Source: Dialister pneumosintes
Lineage (GTDB): Bacteria > Bacillota > Negativicutes > Veillonellales > Dialisteraceae
Assembly (NCBI RefSeq): GCF_001717505.1
Contig: NZ_CP017037.1
Location: 124,001 to 188,000 of the forward strand
DNA: 64,000 nt
Direction of reading: 5' to 3'
Shown here: one piece after another, positions 17,686 to 25,624 of the stretch
How the letters are laid out: each line of letters begins with the position of its first letter
Numbering within the stretch: position 1 is the first letter of the stretch
Notes under the pieces: model-generated
What the model saw: only the letters and a program-made list of their open reading frames with translations
What the model was told of the DNA's origin: nothing
Database searches by the model: none
Program-made: the position numbers and the translations under genes

Positions 17686-18498
17686 TTGAATCAAGATATT
17701 AAGATGATTGCTATTGATTTAGATGAAACTCTTCTTAGAGATGATATTTCCGTTTCATCCTATACGAAATCAGTTTTGAATAAAGTACAAGAGCTTGGAA
17801 TTCGTGTTGTTATTGCAACAGGAAGAATGTTTCAGGCAGCACGTCCGTGGGGTATAGAACTTGGACTTGGGGATGTGCCGATGGTAGTTTATACCGGATC
17901 TATGACCGCAATGTGTCAAAGTGGAACAATTATTAATTATTTACCTTTAGATCTTGCATTGGCTAAGGATATTTTAAGAGAAGGGCGTAAGCATGGTTGG
18001 TATATGCAATTCTATGCGAGAGATGAACTATACGTACCTTTTCGAGATGAGAGAACTTTTACTTATGAAAAAAATTGTAGAGTTAAAGCAAAAGTTATAG
18101 GAGATGATTTTTGGAATCCTACAGAAGCTCCTATCAAGATTTTAGTTTTTGAGCAAGATGCTAAAGTGATGGAGCAAGTATCGCATGTAATGATTGAGAA
18201 ATTTGGCAATCGAGCAGGTTATGTTCGTTCTAGTGAATGTTTTTTTGAGCTTAATAGTAAAGATGCATCTAAAGGTTATGCATTAGAAGCACTTTGTCTT
18301 CAGTGGGATATTTCTCCGGATCAGATGATGGTATTTGGGAATGCAGGAAATGATATATCTATGTTAGAACTCACACCATGGTCTTTTGCTGTAAAAAATG
18401 CGACAGAATCTGTTAAGAAAGTTGCACAATTTATTACAGATTCTAATAATGATGATGGTGTGGCAAAAGCCTTGGAAAAATATATTTTGAAAAAATAA
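17686..18498 (+). CDS. HAD-superfamily (Cof-like) phosphatase
   Basis: A 270-residue HAD hydrolase of the Cof/IIB cap type, usually a sugar-phosphate or FMN-type phosphatase in the cytoplasm. Motif I is DLDETLL (about 11-17), motif II is VIATGRM (about 45), motif III is the lysine in SKDASKGYAL (about 200), and motif IV is FGNAGNDISML, with Asn replacing the Asp that usually starts GDxxND. The start is TTG with AGGAGG 8 bases before. It heads a run of genes in the order HAD-rapZ-yvcK-whiA. The substrate is unknown. Confidence 0.88.
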   Translation: MNQDIKMIAIDLDETLLRDDISVSSYTKSVLNKVQELGIRVVIATGRMFQAARPWGIELGLGDVPMVVYTGSMTAMCQSGTIINYLPLDLALAKDILREGRKHGWYMQFYARDELYVPFRDERTFTYEKNCRVKAKVIGDDFWNPTEAPIKILVFEQDAKVMEQVSHVMIEKFGNRAGYVRSSECFFELNSKDASKGYALEALCLQWDISPDQMMVFGNAGNDISMLELTPWSFAVKNATESVKKVAQFITDSNNDDGVAKALEKYILKK

Positions 18499-18519
18499 AG
18501 AGATGAAAGGAGGATTATA

Positions 18520-19413
18520 ATGAATACATTTCGTTTAATTATTGTGACGGGTATGAGTGGAGCAGGGAAAACTACACTTATGCAGCATTTAGAAGATATG
18601 GGGTATTATTGTGTTGATAATCTTCCTGCCATTTTAATTTCAAAATTTGCAGACTTATGTTGGAAAAGTACATCTAAAGTTCAATATATAGCTATTGGGA
18701 CGGATACAAGAGGAGGAGCTTTTTTTGAAGCACTTCCTCAAACACTTAAAGAATTAAAGCAAAGGGAAATTCCTTATGAACTTGTATTTTTAGAGGCATC
18801 AGATGAAGTATTGGTTCGACGTTATATGGAAACAAGAAAGACTCATCCGTTATCTCATGGCAATCGTATTCAAGATGGAATAGAAGCGGAACGTAAAATA
18901 TTAGGAGGTATTCGCACACAGGCTGATATGATTATTGACACTACAGATATGAAACCTAAGGATTTAAAAGGAGTATTGCATAGTAGATTTAGTATTCATA
19001 AAAATGGAGAGCAGATGGGAGTGACCATATTTTCTTTTGGGTTTAAATATGGGGTTCCTATTGATGCAGATATGGTATTGGATGTTCGGTTTTTAATTAA
19101 TCCTTTTTATATAGAAGAGTATAAATACTCAACCGGGAGGGTTAAGGAAGTAGCTGAATACATTGAAAAAGAACCGGTTACACAGCAATTTTTACAACAT
19201 TTATATAAATTCATTGATTTTATAGTTGACGAATTTCAGCATGCGGGGAAAAAACAACTTACAATTGCTATTGGTTGTACCGGAGGGATGCATCGTTCCG
19301 TTTTTGTGACAGAAAAATTGAATGCTCATTTAGTAAAACAAATTATTCATGTTAATTTACAACATAGAGATTTGCATCGTAATTTAGTAAAACATGATGC
19401 AGATGGGAAATAG
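18520..19413 (+). CDS. rapZ: RapZ/YvcJ nucleotide-binding adapter protein
   Basis: A 297-residue P-loop protein of the RapZ (YvcJ) family. Walker A is GMSGAGKTT at about 11-19; the C-terminal domain carries the family blocks FSFGFKYGVP, DVRFLINPFY and IAIGCTGGMHRS. In E. coli RapZ controls the small RNA GlmZ and so GlmS; in Firmicutes it hydrolyses GTP and its target is unclear. The link to amino-sugar synthesis fits the presence of glmM elsewhere in the window. Its last 20 bp include an alternative start of yvcK. Confidence 0.95.
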   Translation: MNTFRLIIVTGMSGAGKTTLMQHLEDMGYYCVDNLPAILISKFADLCWKSTSKVQYIAIGTDTRGGAFFEALPQTLKELKQREIPYELVFLEASDEVLVRRYMETRKTHPLSHGNRIQDGIEAERKILGGIRTQADMIIDTTDMKPKDLKGVLHSRFSIHKNGEQMGVTIFSFGFKYGVPIDADMVLDVRFLINPFYIEEYKYSTGRVKEVAEYIEKEPVTQQFLQHLYKFIDFIVDEFQHAGKKQLTIAIGCTGGMHRSVFVTEKLNAHLVKQIIHVNLQHRDLHRNLVKHDADGK

Positions 19414-19414
19414 T

Positions 19415-20749
19415 ATGAAATTTTTAATACAATGGTTATATCCTGGTTTAAAAATTAAGCGTTGGATGATTTTATTTTCCATAGGCTTATTATTGGTGGT
19501 ATTTGGTACCACTATTATGTTTAATTATCAAATTTTTGGTGCATTAGAAGAAGAGTTATTTGTATTAGCCTATCAGCTGACCGGTGCTTATAGTTATACT
19601 ATGCTTGCTGCGTATGGCTCTATATTATCTATTTTCGGAATTGTTTTTATGTTGGTGGGGATACGAAAATTAATTAAACGGTTTATTATATTGATTGCAC
19701 CGGAAGAACAAAATCAAGTATCTAGGCAAGTGTTAGGACGTATTGAATTATCTAAAGGCCCTCATATTGCGGCTATTGGCGGAGGTCATGGATTATCCAT
19801 GTTACTTCGTGGATTAAAGAAAAAAACTTCTAATTTGGCAGCTATTGTTACAGTGGCTGATGATGGAGGTTCTTCAGGACGATTACGTGAAGAAATGGAT
19901 ATTATTGCACCTGGTGATTTAAGAAATTGTTTAGTTGCCATGGCGGACAAAGAGTCTGTATTGGAGCAACTATTCCAATATAGATTTGAAGGTAGGGGAG
20001 AATTGGCGGGGCATAGTCTGGGAAATCTATTTCTGGCAGCCTTAATTAAGGAGTTTGGCACTCCTGAGAATGCATTGGAAGCGGCTAGTAAAGTATTGAA
20101 AGTTAGAGGGAAAGTAATTCCTTCTACAACAGAAGAAGTTCGCCTGGTTGGAAAAATGGATGATGGAAAACTTATTGAAGGAGAATCTGAAATATCAGCA
20201 TATCCTGCAAATATCGTGAAGTTATCAACAATTCCTGAAAAACCAAAAGCGGTAATAGATGCTGTTGAAGCTATTCATAATGCGGATTTAATTGTATTGG
20301 GGCCTGGAAGTTTATATACCTCGATTATGCCTAATTTGCTTGTACCGGAATTGTTAGAGGCTATAAAAAAGAGTGAAGCACCTTGTATTTATATTTGTAA
20401 TGTGATGACACAACCGGGAGAAACTGTAGGATATACAGTAGGACAACATTTAGAGGCATTGATGCAGGTAGTTGGAAAAGGGGTTATTGGTTATGTTTTG
20501 GCTAATAAACAAGAAGTAAATGTTGATACATTAAGCAAATATGTTGCAGCAGGATCTACACCTGTTAAAATCGATGAAGAAAAAGTGGAGCAGTTAGGAG
20601 CTATTCTTATTACTGCAGATTTATTAGGAGAAACTGCAGGAGCCATACATGACTCGGATGTACTTGCGAATGAATTAATTTCTATAAGAAATCTTTTACA
20701 TGCATCAATTAGTACTGATAGCTTAAAAGCTTATTTGAAAGGAAACTGA
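19415..20749 (+). CDS. yvcK: YvcK/CofD-like gluconeogenesis factor with N-terminal membrane segments
   Basis: A 444-residue protein. Residues of about 115-430 are the CofD-like UDP-sugar-binding domain (IAAIGGGHGLSMLLRGL, VTVADDGGSSGRLR, PGDLRNCLVAMAD). YvcK is needed for growth on gluconeogenic carbon and for normal cell-wall synthesis. Unlike the 317-residue B. subtilis protein, this one has about 110 extra residues with two hydrophobic helices (about 14-35 and 57-77), so it is probably membrane-anchored. I prefer the ATG at 19415, one base after the rapZ stop, over the ATG at 19394 inside rapZ; both are in frame. Confidence 0.9.
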   Translation: MKFLIQWLYPGLKIKRWMILFSIGLLLVVFGTTIMFNYQIFGALEEELFVLAYQLTGAYSYTMLAAYGSILSIFGIVFMLVGIRKLIKRFIILIAPEEQNQVSRQVLGRIELSKGPHIAAIGGGHGLSMLLRGLKKKTSNLAAIVTVADDGGSSGRLREEMDIIAPGDLRNCLVAMADKESVLEQLFQYRFEGRGELAGHSLGNLFLAALIKEFGTPENALEAASKVLKVRGKVIPSTTEEVRLVGKMDDGKLIEGESEISAYPANIVKLSTIPEKPKAVIDAVEAIHNADLIVLGPGSLYTSIMPNLLVPELLEAIKKSEAPCIYICNVMTQPGETVGYTVGQHLEALMQVVGKGVIGYVLANKQEVNVDTLSKYVAAGSTPVKIDEEKVEQLGAILITADLLGETAGAIHDSDVLANELISIRNLLHASISTDSLKAYLKGN

Positions 20750-20751
20750 CC

Positions 20752-21684
20752 ATGTCATTTACAGAAGAAGTTAAAAATGAGTTGGCCCGTTTGCCAAGAG
20801 AAAATACGGCGTGTAGGACAGCTGAGCTTCTTGCTCTTTTGCGTATGAGTGGAACGGTGATTACCGGTACAGAAGGGAAATGGGGGCTGGATTTTTCAAC
20901 GAGTAGTAACGCTGTAGCACGTCGTGTTCTTATTTCATTAAAAAAAGATTTTAATTTAGAACCGGCAATTTTGGTGAGACAAGGCCGCAGACTTCGAAAA
21001 AAGAATGTATATACATTGACTGTATTACCTTTTGAAGGAGGGAATCACTTCTTAGAGAAAATGGATATTTGGTCATTGGGAAAGATTAATGACTATAATA
21101 ATTTAAAAACACAAGAAGAGAAGAAAGCCTATTTGGCAGGAGCTTTTTTAGGTGGTGGGACAGTTAGTCGTCCACAAAGTGATTATCATTTAGAATTAGT
21201 TACTAAGTCATCTATTTTTGCAGAAGAAATATCAAAGGTAATGAAAGAGCTTTCTTTACATCCCAAATTAACAGAGCGAAAAAATGATTATATTATTTAT
21301 TTAAAAGATGGGGATGAAGTGGGCCGATTTTTACAACTTATCGGTTCTGCACATTGCTATATGGAGTTTGAAAATGTACGAGTAATGAAAGATATGAGAA
21401 ATCGAGTCAATCGACAGGTAAATTGTGAAACTGCCAATTTGCAAAAGTCTGTAGATGCTGCATTACGACAATTTCAGCAGGTGCAACTTATTATGAAATA
21501 CATGGATCTTACCGAACTTTCTCCTAAGATAAAAGAGGCAGCAGAGATGCGATTGAAAAAACCTTATTTGTCTTTAGGAGAATTGGCGGAGTTGTTAGAT
21601 ATTAGTAAATCGGGACTGGCACATAGATTTCAAAAGATTTCTGCTATTGCTAAAAAAATAAAATCTGAAAATAATTTAGAATAA
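20752..21684 (+). CDS. whiA: DNA-binding protein WhiA
   Basis: A 310-residue WhiA protein. The N-terminal part is a degenerate LAGLIDADG homing-endonuclease fold (KKAYLAGAFLGGGTVSRP, about 126-143), and the C-terminal part is a helix-turn-helix (LSLGELAELLDISKSGLAHRF, about 274-295, interrupted here at 20 residues by convention). In Firmicutes it influences cell division and chromosome segregation. It follows yvcK by 2 bp, in the standard rapZ-yvcK-whiA order. Confidence 0.94.
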   Translation: MSFTEEVKNELARLPRENTACRTAELLALLRMSGTVITGTEGKWGLDFSTSSNAVARRVLISLKKDFNLEPAILVRQGRRLRKKNVYTLTVLPFEGGNHFLEKMDIWSLGKINDYNNLKTQEEKKAYLAGAFLGGGTVSRPQSDYHLELVTKSSIFAEEISKVMKELSLHPKLTERKNDYIIYLKDGDEVGRFLQLIGSAHCYMEFENVRVMKDMRNRVNRQVNCETANLQKSVDAALRQFQQVQLIMKYMDLTELSPKIKEAAEMRLKKPYLSLGELAELLDISKSGLAHRFQKISAIAKKIKSENNLE

Positions 21685-21698
21685 AAGGTGAGATTAAG

Positions 21699-22757
21699 TT
21701 GCAGTACATTAAAAAACTTTTGAGTCTATTATTATGGATAATACCTATGGCGAGTCATGCCATAAATATTTCATCGGTCGTAGATTTGGAATATCAAAGT
21801 ATTCCTATGAGAACTACTCTGAGTGAGGGGGATATGCTTATTTCAGACAGTCCTGAATATCCATCTTCTTATGGTATTTTGGCTAGAGGAACTATGCAAG
21901 GTAAGGGACGTATTTATTATTACAATGTAAATGATACGGGTGGAATTGCACAAATTGTAACTTATGTAAACAGTAATAAAGACACCATCCTCAAAGTAAA
22001 AAGGAATATAACAGGGGATACAAGTTTAGATTACATTCATACAGGAAGAACTTTATCCAAGGTGGAAGCAAGAGATAAAAAAGAAGAAGTGGAACAAACT
22101 ATTTCTTTAAAAGCAGATACACTTACTATTTTAACAACCGGTGAATCACAATTTATTCCTGAGGCACACTTGGCAAGTGGAATAATAGATGTGGAAACTT
22201 TAAACCCGGTTACCTTTGGTGTGGCTATTTTACCTGTAAAAGATAAAAGTATAAAAGAACAAATAAACCAAATTGAAAATGCAAAAATTTTAGAAGCAGA
22301 TGCACATGATAGACGTGGAATTTTTCCTTTATCTGTTATAAAAGAAAGCATTTCTTGTTGGGATATCAGTAGTGGCCCGGGGAAATTGATTATTGGTGAC
22401 GGGGTAGAAGATTTATTTTATCAAGGGTATGATGAACTGGATGGGCAACAACGTGTCAATGCAGGAAACTTTGGAATGACATATGATGTAATAATTCATA
22501 CTTGTGGTAAAGGACAGTATAGACTATATTTCAATCCTTTAGGCGGGATTTATGAAGGCGTTTTTACTATTAAGGAAAAATCTTTGCCTTTGGTTTATGA
22601 AGTAAAAGGTCGTAGAAGATATTTTGGAGAAAAAACAATTAGAGATACTTGGTCTATGGGGGTATGGCATGCGGGTCAGGATTTGCATTTACATTTTGTC
22701 ATTGCAGGAGCTACATATCTACCTTTTCAGTTTTTGTTAGTACCAATAGATGCATAG
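21699..22757 (+). CDS. Exported protein of unknown function
   Basis: 352 residues from a TTG start with GGTGAG 8 bases upstream. Residues 1-21 (MQYIKKLLSLLLWIIPMASH, then A) form a Sec signal peptide. The rest is soluble and beta-rich: residues of about 25-150 contain ILARGTMQGKGRIYYYNVND, and the C-terminal half has GQYRLYFNPLGGIYEG and a His-rich strand DLHLHFVIAG. No catalytic motif or known domain is recognised. It lies 14 bp after whiA and is probably in the same transcript; it may act at the cell surface or periplasm. Confidence 0.7.
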   Translation: MQYIKKLLSLLLWIIPMASHAINISSVVDLEYQSIPMRTTLSEGDMLISDSPEYPSSYGILARGTMQGKGRIYYYNVNDTGGIAQIVTYVNSNKDTILKVKRNITGDTSLDYIHTGRTLSKVEARDKKEEVEQTISLKADTLTILTTGESQFIPEAHLASGIIDVETLNPVTFGVAILPVKDKSIKEQINQIENAKILEADAHDRRGIFPLSVIKESISCWDISSGPGKLIIGDGVEDLFYQGYDELDGQQRVNAGNFGMTYDVIIHTCGKGQYRLYFNPLGGIYEGVFTIKEKSLPLVYEVKGRRRYFGEKTIRDTWSMGVWHAGQDLHLHFVIAGATYLPFQFLLVPIDA

Positions 22758-22778
22758 CTTGTAAATAATGGGGGAGTT

Positions 22779-23018
22779 ATGAAATTTATACAATATAAAA
22801 TTGGAGACATAGTGCAGATGAAGAAAAAGCATCCATGTGGATCTCAAGAGTGGGAAGTTGTGCAGTTAGGGACGGATATGCGAATAAAATGTTGTAATTG
22901 TGAGAGAGTACTTTTAATTGCACGTCCTAAATTTATAAAAGGCACAAAAAAGATATTAAATAGAGATATGAATGAAAAGGTGCATATCCAAAAACGAGAG
23001 GAAGAAAACATTTGTTGA
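22779..23018 (+). CDS. DUF951 family small protein
   Basis: A 79-residue protein. The first 57 residues match the DUF951 family: GDIVQMKKKHPCGSQEWEV, then RIKCCNCERVLLIARPKF. Cys in HPCG and a C-x-x-C-type pair suggest a small metal-binding fold. About 20 extra charged residues form the C-terminus (NRDMNEKVHIQKREEENIC). Function is unknown. It ends the HAD-rapZ-yvcK-whiA run. Confidence 0.85.
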   Translation: MKFIQYKIGDIVQMKKKHPCGSQEWEVVQLGTDMRIKCCNCERVLLIARPKFIKGTKKILNRDMNEKVHIQKREEENIC

Positions 23019-23043
23019 TGGAACAAATATTTTACTAAAAATA

Positions 23044-23072
23044 TAGACAATTATATTGTGGAATGGTATAAT
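23044..23072 (+). promoter_or_regulatory. Upstream promoter of tRNA cluster
   Basis: TAGACA, 17-bp spacer ending in TGG, TATAAT. Confidence 0.55.
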
Positions 23073-23124
23073 CAATAAACGTGATAGGAATGTGAAACAA
23101 ACCTAATGATGAAATAAAAAATGC

Positions 23125-23153
23125 TTGACAATGTAAATTGTTTCTTGTACAAT
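23125..23153 (+). promoter_or_regulatory. Main promoter of tRNA cluster
   Basis: Consensus TTGACA, 17-bp spacer, TACAAT; predicted start about 10 bases before the first tRNA. Confidence 0.8.
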
Positions 23154-23171
23154 AACTTTCGTCACTTATCT

Positions 23172-23247
23172 GCTGGCATAGCTCAGTTGGTAGAGCAGCT
23201 GATTTGTAATCAGCAGGTCGTAGGTTCAAGTCCTATTGCCAGCTCCA
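23172..23247 (+). tRNA. tRNA-Thr (anticodon TGT)
   Basis: A 76-nt cloverleaf: acceptor GCTGGCA/TGCCAGC, anticodon stem GCTGA/TCAGC with loop TTTGTAA, T-arm GTAGG-TTCAAGT-CCTAT, discriminator T and encoded CCA. It decodes ACA. First of a five-tRNA cluster. Confidence 0.96.
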
Positions 23248-23250
23248 TAT

Positions 23251-23336
23251 GGATGGATGCCCGAGTGGTTAAAGGGAGCAGACTGTAAATCTGCCGGCTC
23301 ACGCCTACATAGGTTCAAATCCTATTCCATCCACCA
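23251..23336 (+). tRNA. tRNA-Tyr (anticodon GTA)
   Basis: An 86-nt class II tRNA with a long variable arm; acceptor GGATGGA/TCCATCC, anticodon stem GCAGA/TCTGC with loop CTGTAAA, encoded CCA. Confidence 0.96.
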
Positions 23337-23341
23337 TTTTT

Positions 23342-23417
<76 letters not shown>

Positions 23418-23454
23418 TGTTTTTTCGCAAAACTATTTTGCTTAATATAGCTTT

Positions 23455-23530
23455 GCTGATATAGCTCAGTCGGTAGAGCGTATCCTTGGTAAGGATAAGG
23501 TCACCAGTTCAATCCTGGTTATCAGCTCCA
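23455..23530 (+). tRNA. tRNA-Thr (anticodon GGT)
   Basis: 76 nt; acceptor GCTGATA/TATCAGC, anticodon stem TATCC/GGATA with loop TTGGTAA, encoded CCA. It decodes ACC/ACT. Confidence 0.95.
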
Positions 23531-23531
23531 T

Positions 23532-23608
23532 GGCGGTATAGCTCAGTTGGCTAGAGCAAGCGGTTCATACCCGCTGTGTCCGGAGTTCAAGTCTCTGTAC
23601 CGCCACCA
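23532..23608 (+). tRNA. Elongator tRNA-Met (anticodon CAT)
   Basis: 77 nt; acceptor GGCGGTA/TACCGCC fully paired, anticodon stem AGCGG/CCGCT with loop TTCATAC, encoded CCA. It resembles the Bacillus elongator tRNA-Met rather than tRNA-Ile2, but the modification state cannot be seen. Confidence 0.9.
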
Positions 23609-23618
23609 AAATGACATT

Positions 23619-23640
23619 AAGACCCTAGGGGTCTTTTTTA
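23619..23640 (+). terminator. Terminator after tRNA cluster
   Basis: A 7-bp stem AAGACCC/GGGTCTT with a TAG loop and then T5; separates tRNAs from tuf. Confidence 0.75.
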
Positions 23641-23651
23641 TTGCTTTCTTC

Positions 23652-23680
23652 TTGTGAAACATAGTATAAGAATGTATAAT
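23652..23680 (+). promoter_or_regulatory. Promoter of tuf copy 1
   Basis: TTGTGA, 17-bp spacer ending in ATG, TATAAT; predicted start about 34 bases before the tuf ATG. Confidence 0.7.
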
Positions 23681-23720
23681 AAGTAAAGCAAAAAACTTTT
23701 TTATAATGGAGGAAATAAAA

Positions 23721-24908
23721 ATGGCAAAAGCACATTATGAAAGAACAAAGCCACATGTAAATATTGGTACTATCGGACACGTAGACCATGGTAAGACTAC
23801 CTTAACTGCGGCAATTACCAAGGTATTGGCAGATGAAGGTAAGGCAGATTTCTTGGATTATGCATCCATTGATAAAGCACCGGAAGAAAGAGCACGTGGT
23901 ATTACCATTAATACCTCTACCATTGAATATGAAACCGAAAAACGTCATTATGCACACGTAGACTGCCCAGGTCACGCTGATTATGTAAAGAACATGATTA
24001 CCGGTGCAGCACAGATGGACGGAGCTATTTTGGTAGTATCTGCAGCAGACGGTCCAATGCCACAGACACGTGAACACATTTTGTTGGCTAAGCAGGTAGG
24101 CGTACCATCTATCGTAGTATTCTTGAACAAGGCAGATCAGGTAGATGATCCGGAATTGATTGACTTGGTAGAAATGGAAGTAAGAGATCTTCTTTCTGAA
24201 TATGGCTACCCGGGCGATGACACTCCAATTACTGTAGGTTCTGCACTTGGTGCATTGAATGGAGATGCTAAGTATGAACAGGCAATCCGTGATTTGATGC
24301 AGAGTGTAGATGACTACTTCCCGACTCCGGAACGTGATACTGATAAGCCATACTTGATGCCGGTAGAAGACGTATTTACTATTACCGGACGTGGTACCGT
24401 AGCAACCGGTAGAGTAGAACGTGGTACCATGAAGGTAGGGGACGCAGCAGAAATCGTAGGACTTCAGGAAAAGCCAACCGAAACCGTTATTACCGGATTG
24501 GAAATGTTTAGAAAGACATTGGATCAGGCAATGGCAGGTGACAGTGTAGGTGCATTGCTTCGTGGTATTGACCGTGATGACATTGTACGTGGACAGGTAG
24601 TAACTAAGCCGGGAACCGTACAGCCACATACAGAATTTACCGCACAGGTATATGTATTGACTAAGGAAGAAGGCGGCCGTCATACACCGTTCTTCAATGG
24701 ATATCGTCCACAGTTCTTCTTTAGAACGACAGACGTAACCGGAAACATCGGATTGCCGGAAGGAACCGAAATGTGCATGCCGGGAGATAACATTGAAATG
24801 AGCGTACAGCTTATTACCCCAATTGCAATGGAAGAAGGACAGAGATTTGCAATTCGTGAAGGTGGCCGTACAGTAGGTGCAGGCGTAGTAGCAAAGATTA
24901 TTAAGTAA
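23721..24908 (+). CDS. tuf: Elongation factor Tu, copy 1
   Basis: A 395-residue EF-Tu, the GTPase that brings aminoacyl-tRNA to the ribosome. G1 GHVDHGKT (about 19-26), the switch I region [15 protein letters not shown]3 DCPGHADY, G4 NKAD and domains II-III with the C-terminal [10 protein letters not shown] are all present. The ATG at 23721 is the start: the in-frame ATG at 23706 lies within the ribosome binding site. Protein and DNA are identical to the copy at 40940. Codon choice is strongly biased (Val nearly all GTA, many ACC and TTG), more so than in neighbours. It has its own promoter and terminator, in a tRNA-tuf-secE-nusG order like the E. coli tufB locus. Confidence 0.97.
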   Translation: MAKAHYERTKPHVNIGTIGHVDHGKTTLTAAITKVLADEGKADFLDYASIDKAPEERARGITINTSTIEYETEKRHYAHVDCPGHADYVKNMITGAAQMDGAILVVSAADGPMPQTREHILLAKQVGVPSIVVFLNKADQVDDPELIDLVEMEVRDLLSEYGYPGDDTPITVGSALGALNGDAKYEQAIRDLMQSVDDYFPTPERDTDKPYLMPVEDVFTITGRGTVATGRVERGTMKVGDAAEIVGLQEKPTETVITGLEMFRKTLDQAMAGDSVGALLRGIDRDDIVRGQVVTKPGTVQPHTEFTAQVYVLTKEEGGRHTPFFNGYRPQFFFRTTDVTGNIGLPEGTEMCMPGDNIEMSVQLITPIAMEEGQRFAIREGGRTVGAGVVAKIIK

Positions 24909-24936
24909 TAAAACTTTATAAGAATTGTGAAAAGAG

Positions 24937-24965
24937 AAGAGAGGAGGGAAACCTTCTCTCTTTTT
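24937..24965 (+). terminator. Terminator of tuf copy 1
   Basis: An 11-bp stem (AAGAGAGGAGG, one G-U pair) closed by a GAAA tetraloop, followed by T5 in total. Confidence 0.9.
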
Positions 24966-25056
24966 AAAGTGGGGGGGTATGAGAAGGAGAAGCCGATAGA
25001 GAAGAGTAGAATAGGTCAAAGTAAGGGATAGAATAATTAAGAGGCATAAGTAATTC

Positions 25057-25085
25057 TTGCAGTGAAAAGTAAAGAATGTTATAAT
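25057..25085 (+). promoter_or_regulatory. Promoter P1 of rpmG-secE-nusG
   Basis: TTGCAG, 17-bp spacer ending in TGT, TATAAT. It begins 10 bp after the end of the tuf repeat. Confidence 0.65.
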
Positions 25086-25117
25086 CTTTCTGATATTGGT
25101 GTTTTTAGCATGCAATG

Positions 25118-25146
25118 TTGACTACAATAAGTGCTTGTGCTATACT
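25118..25146 (+). promoter_or_regulatory. Promoter P2 of rpmG-secE-nusG
   Basis: TTGACT, 17-bp spacer ending in TGC, TATACT; predicted start about 50 bases before rpmG. Confidence 0.72.
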
Positions 25147-25202
25147 GTACGAGTATTTTAGTTAATGGGCTAAATTCTAGAAAGATTGATGAGGTGGAAA
25201 GA

Positions 25203-25352
25203 ATGCGTGGCGGAATTACTCTTGAATGCACAGAAAGCAAGCGTCGTAATTATAGAACAACAAAGAATAAGAAGAATACAACAGGACGTCTTGAATTGAT
25301 GAAGTATTGTAAACATTTAAATAAGCACACCCTGCACAGGGAAACAAAGTAA
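25203..25352 (+). CDS. rpmG: 50S ribosomal protein L33
   Basis: 49 residues from the ATG after GAGGTGG. It aligns along its whole length with L33 ([29 protein letters not shown] at the end). The zinc-ribbon form has two C-x-x-C pairs; here each pair has lost one Cys (CTES and YCKH), so zinc binding is unlikely. It sits immediately before secE, the usual Firmicutes place. Confidence 0.93.
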   Translation: MRGGITLECTESKRRNYRTTKNKKNTTGRLELMKYCKHLNKHTLHRETK

Positions 25353-25383
25353 TTTTTCTGTTTAAGGAAATTGGGGTGTAAAC

Positions 25384-25611
25384 ATGGCGAAACGTCAAGT
25401 GTCGTCCATGGAAGAAAAGAGTAGCACATGGACTCGTTTTTTTCGTGAGACAAAAATGGAAATGAAGAAAGTGAATTGGCCGACAAAAACACAGTTGATT
25501 CAATATACTGCAACTGTAATTACATCGGTGGTTCTTGTTTCTTTCCTGATCGTTATCGTTGATTTCGCATTCATGCAGCTTTCTAAGCTGTTGGTGACTA
25601 CCATAAGCTAA
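25384..25611 (+). CDS. secE: Preprotein translocase subunit SecE
   Basis: 75 residues: an amphipathic cytoplasmic part with the conserved ETKMEMKKVNWPTKTQL (about 22-38) and a single transmembrane helix (about 44-66). SecE clamps SecY (encoded at 51736) in the export channel. Followed by nusG after 13 bp with GAGGAGG. Confidence 0.95.
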   Translation: MAKRQVSSMEEKSSTWTRFFRETKMEMKKVNWPTKTQLIQYTATVITSVVLVSFLIVIVDFAFMQLSKLLVTTIS

Positions 25612-25624
25612 AAGAGGAGGAAGC

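Larger units (their letters stand above)
23708..25046 (+). repeat. Long direct repeat, copy 1 (tuf and flanks)
   Basis: 1339 bp that recur at 40927-42266. The tract starts at the Shine-Dalgarno sequence, covers the whole tuf gene and its terminator, and runs 81 bases past the terminator. The only difference I found is a run of seven G here against eight in the other copy. Confidence 0.93.

Noticed and set aside
23802-25115. 437-codon open frame antisense to tuf copy 1 (and a 293-codon one at 41021-41902)
   Set aside because: It results from the extreme codon bias of tuf on the other strand. The product is Cys/Tyr/Ile-rich nonsense, there is no ribosome binding site, and it is duplicated only because tuf is.
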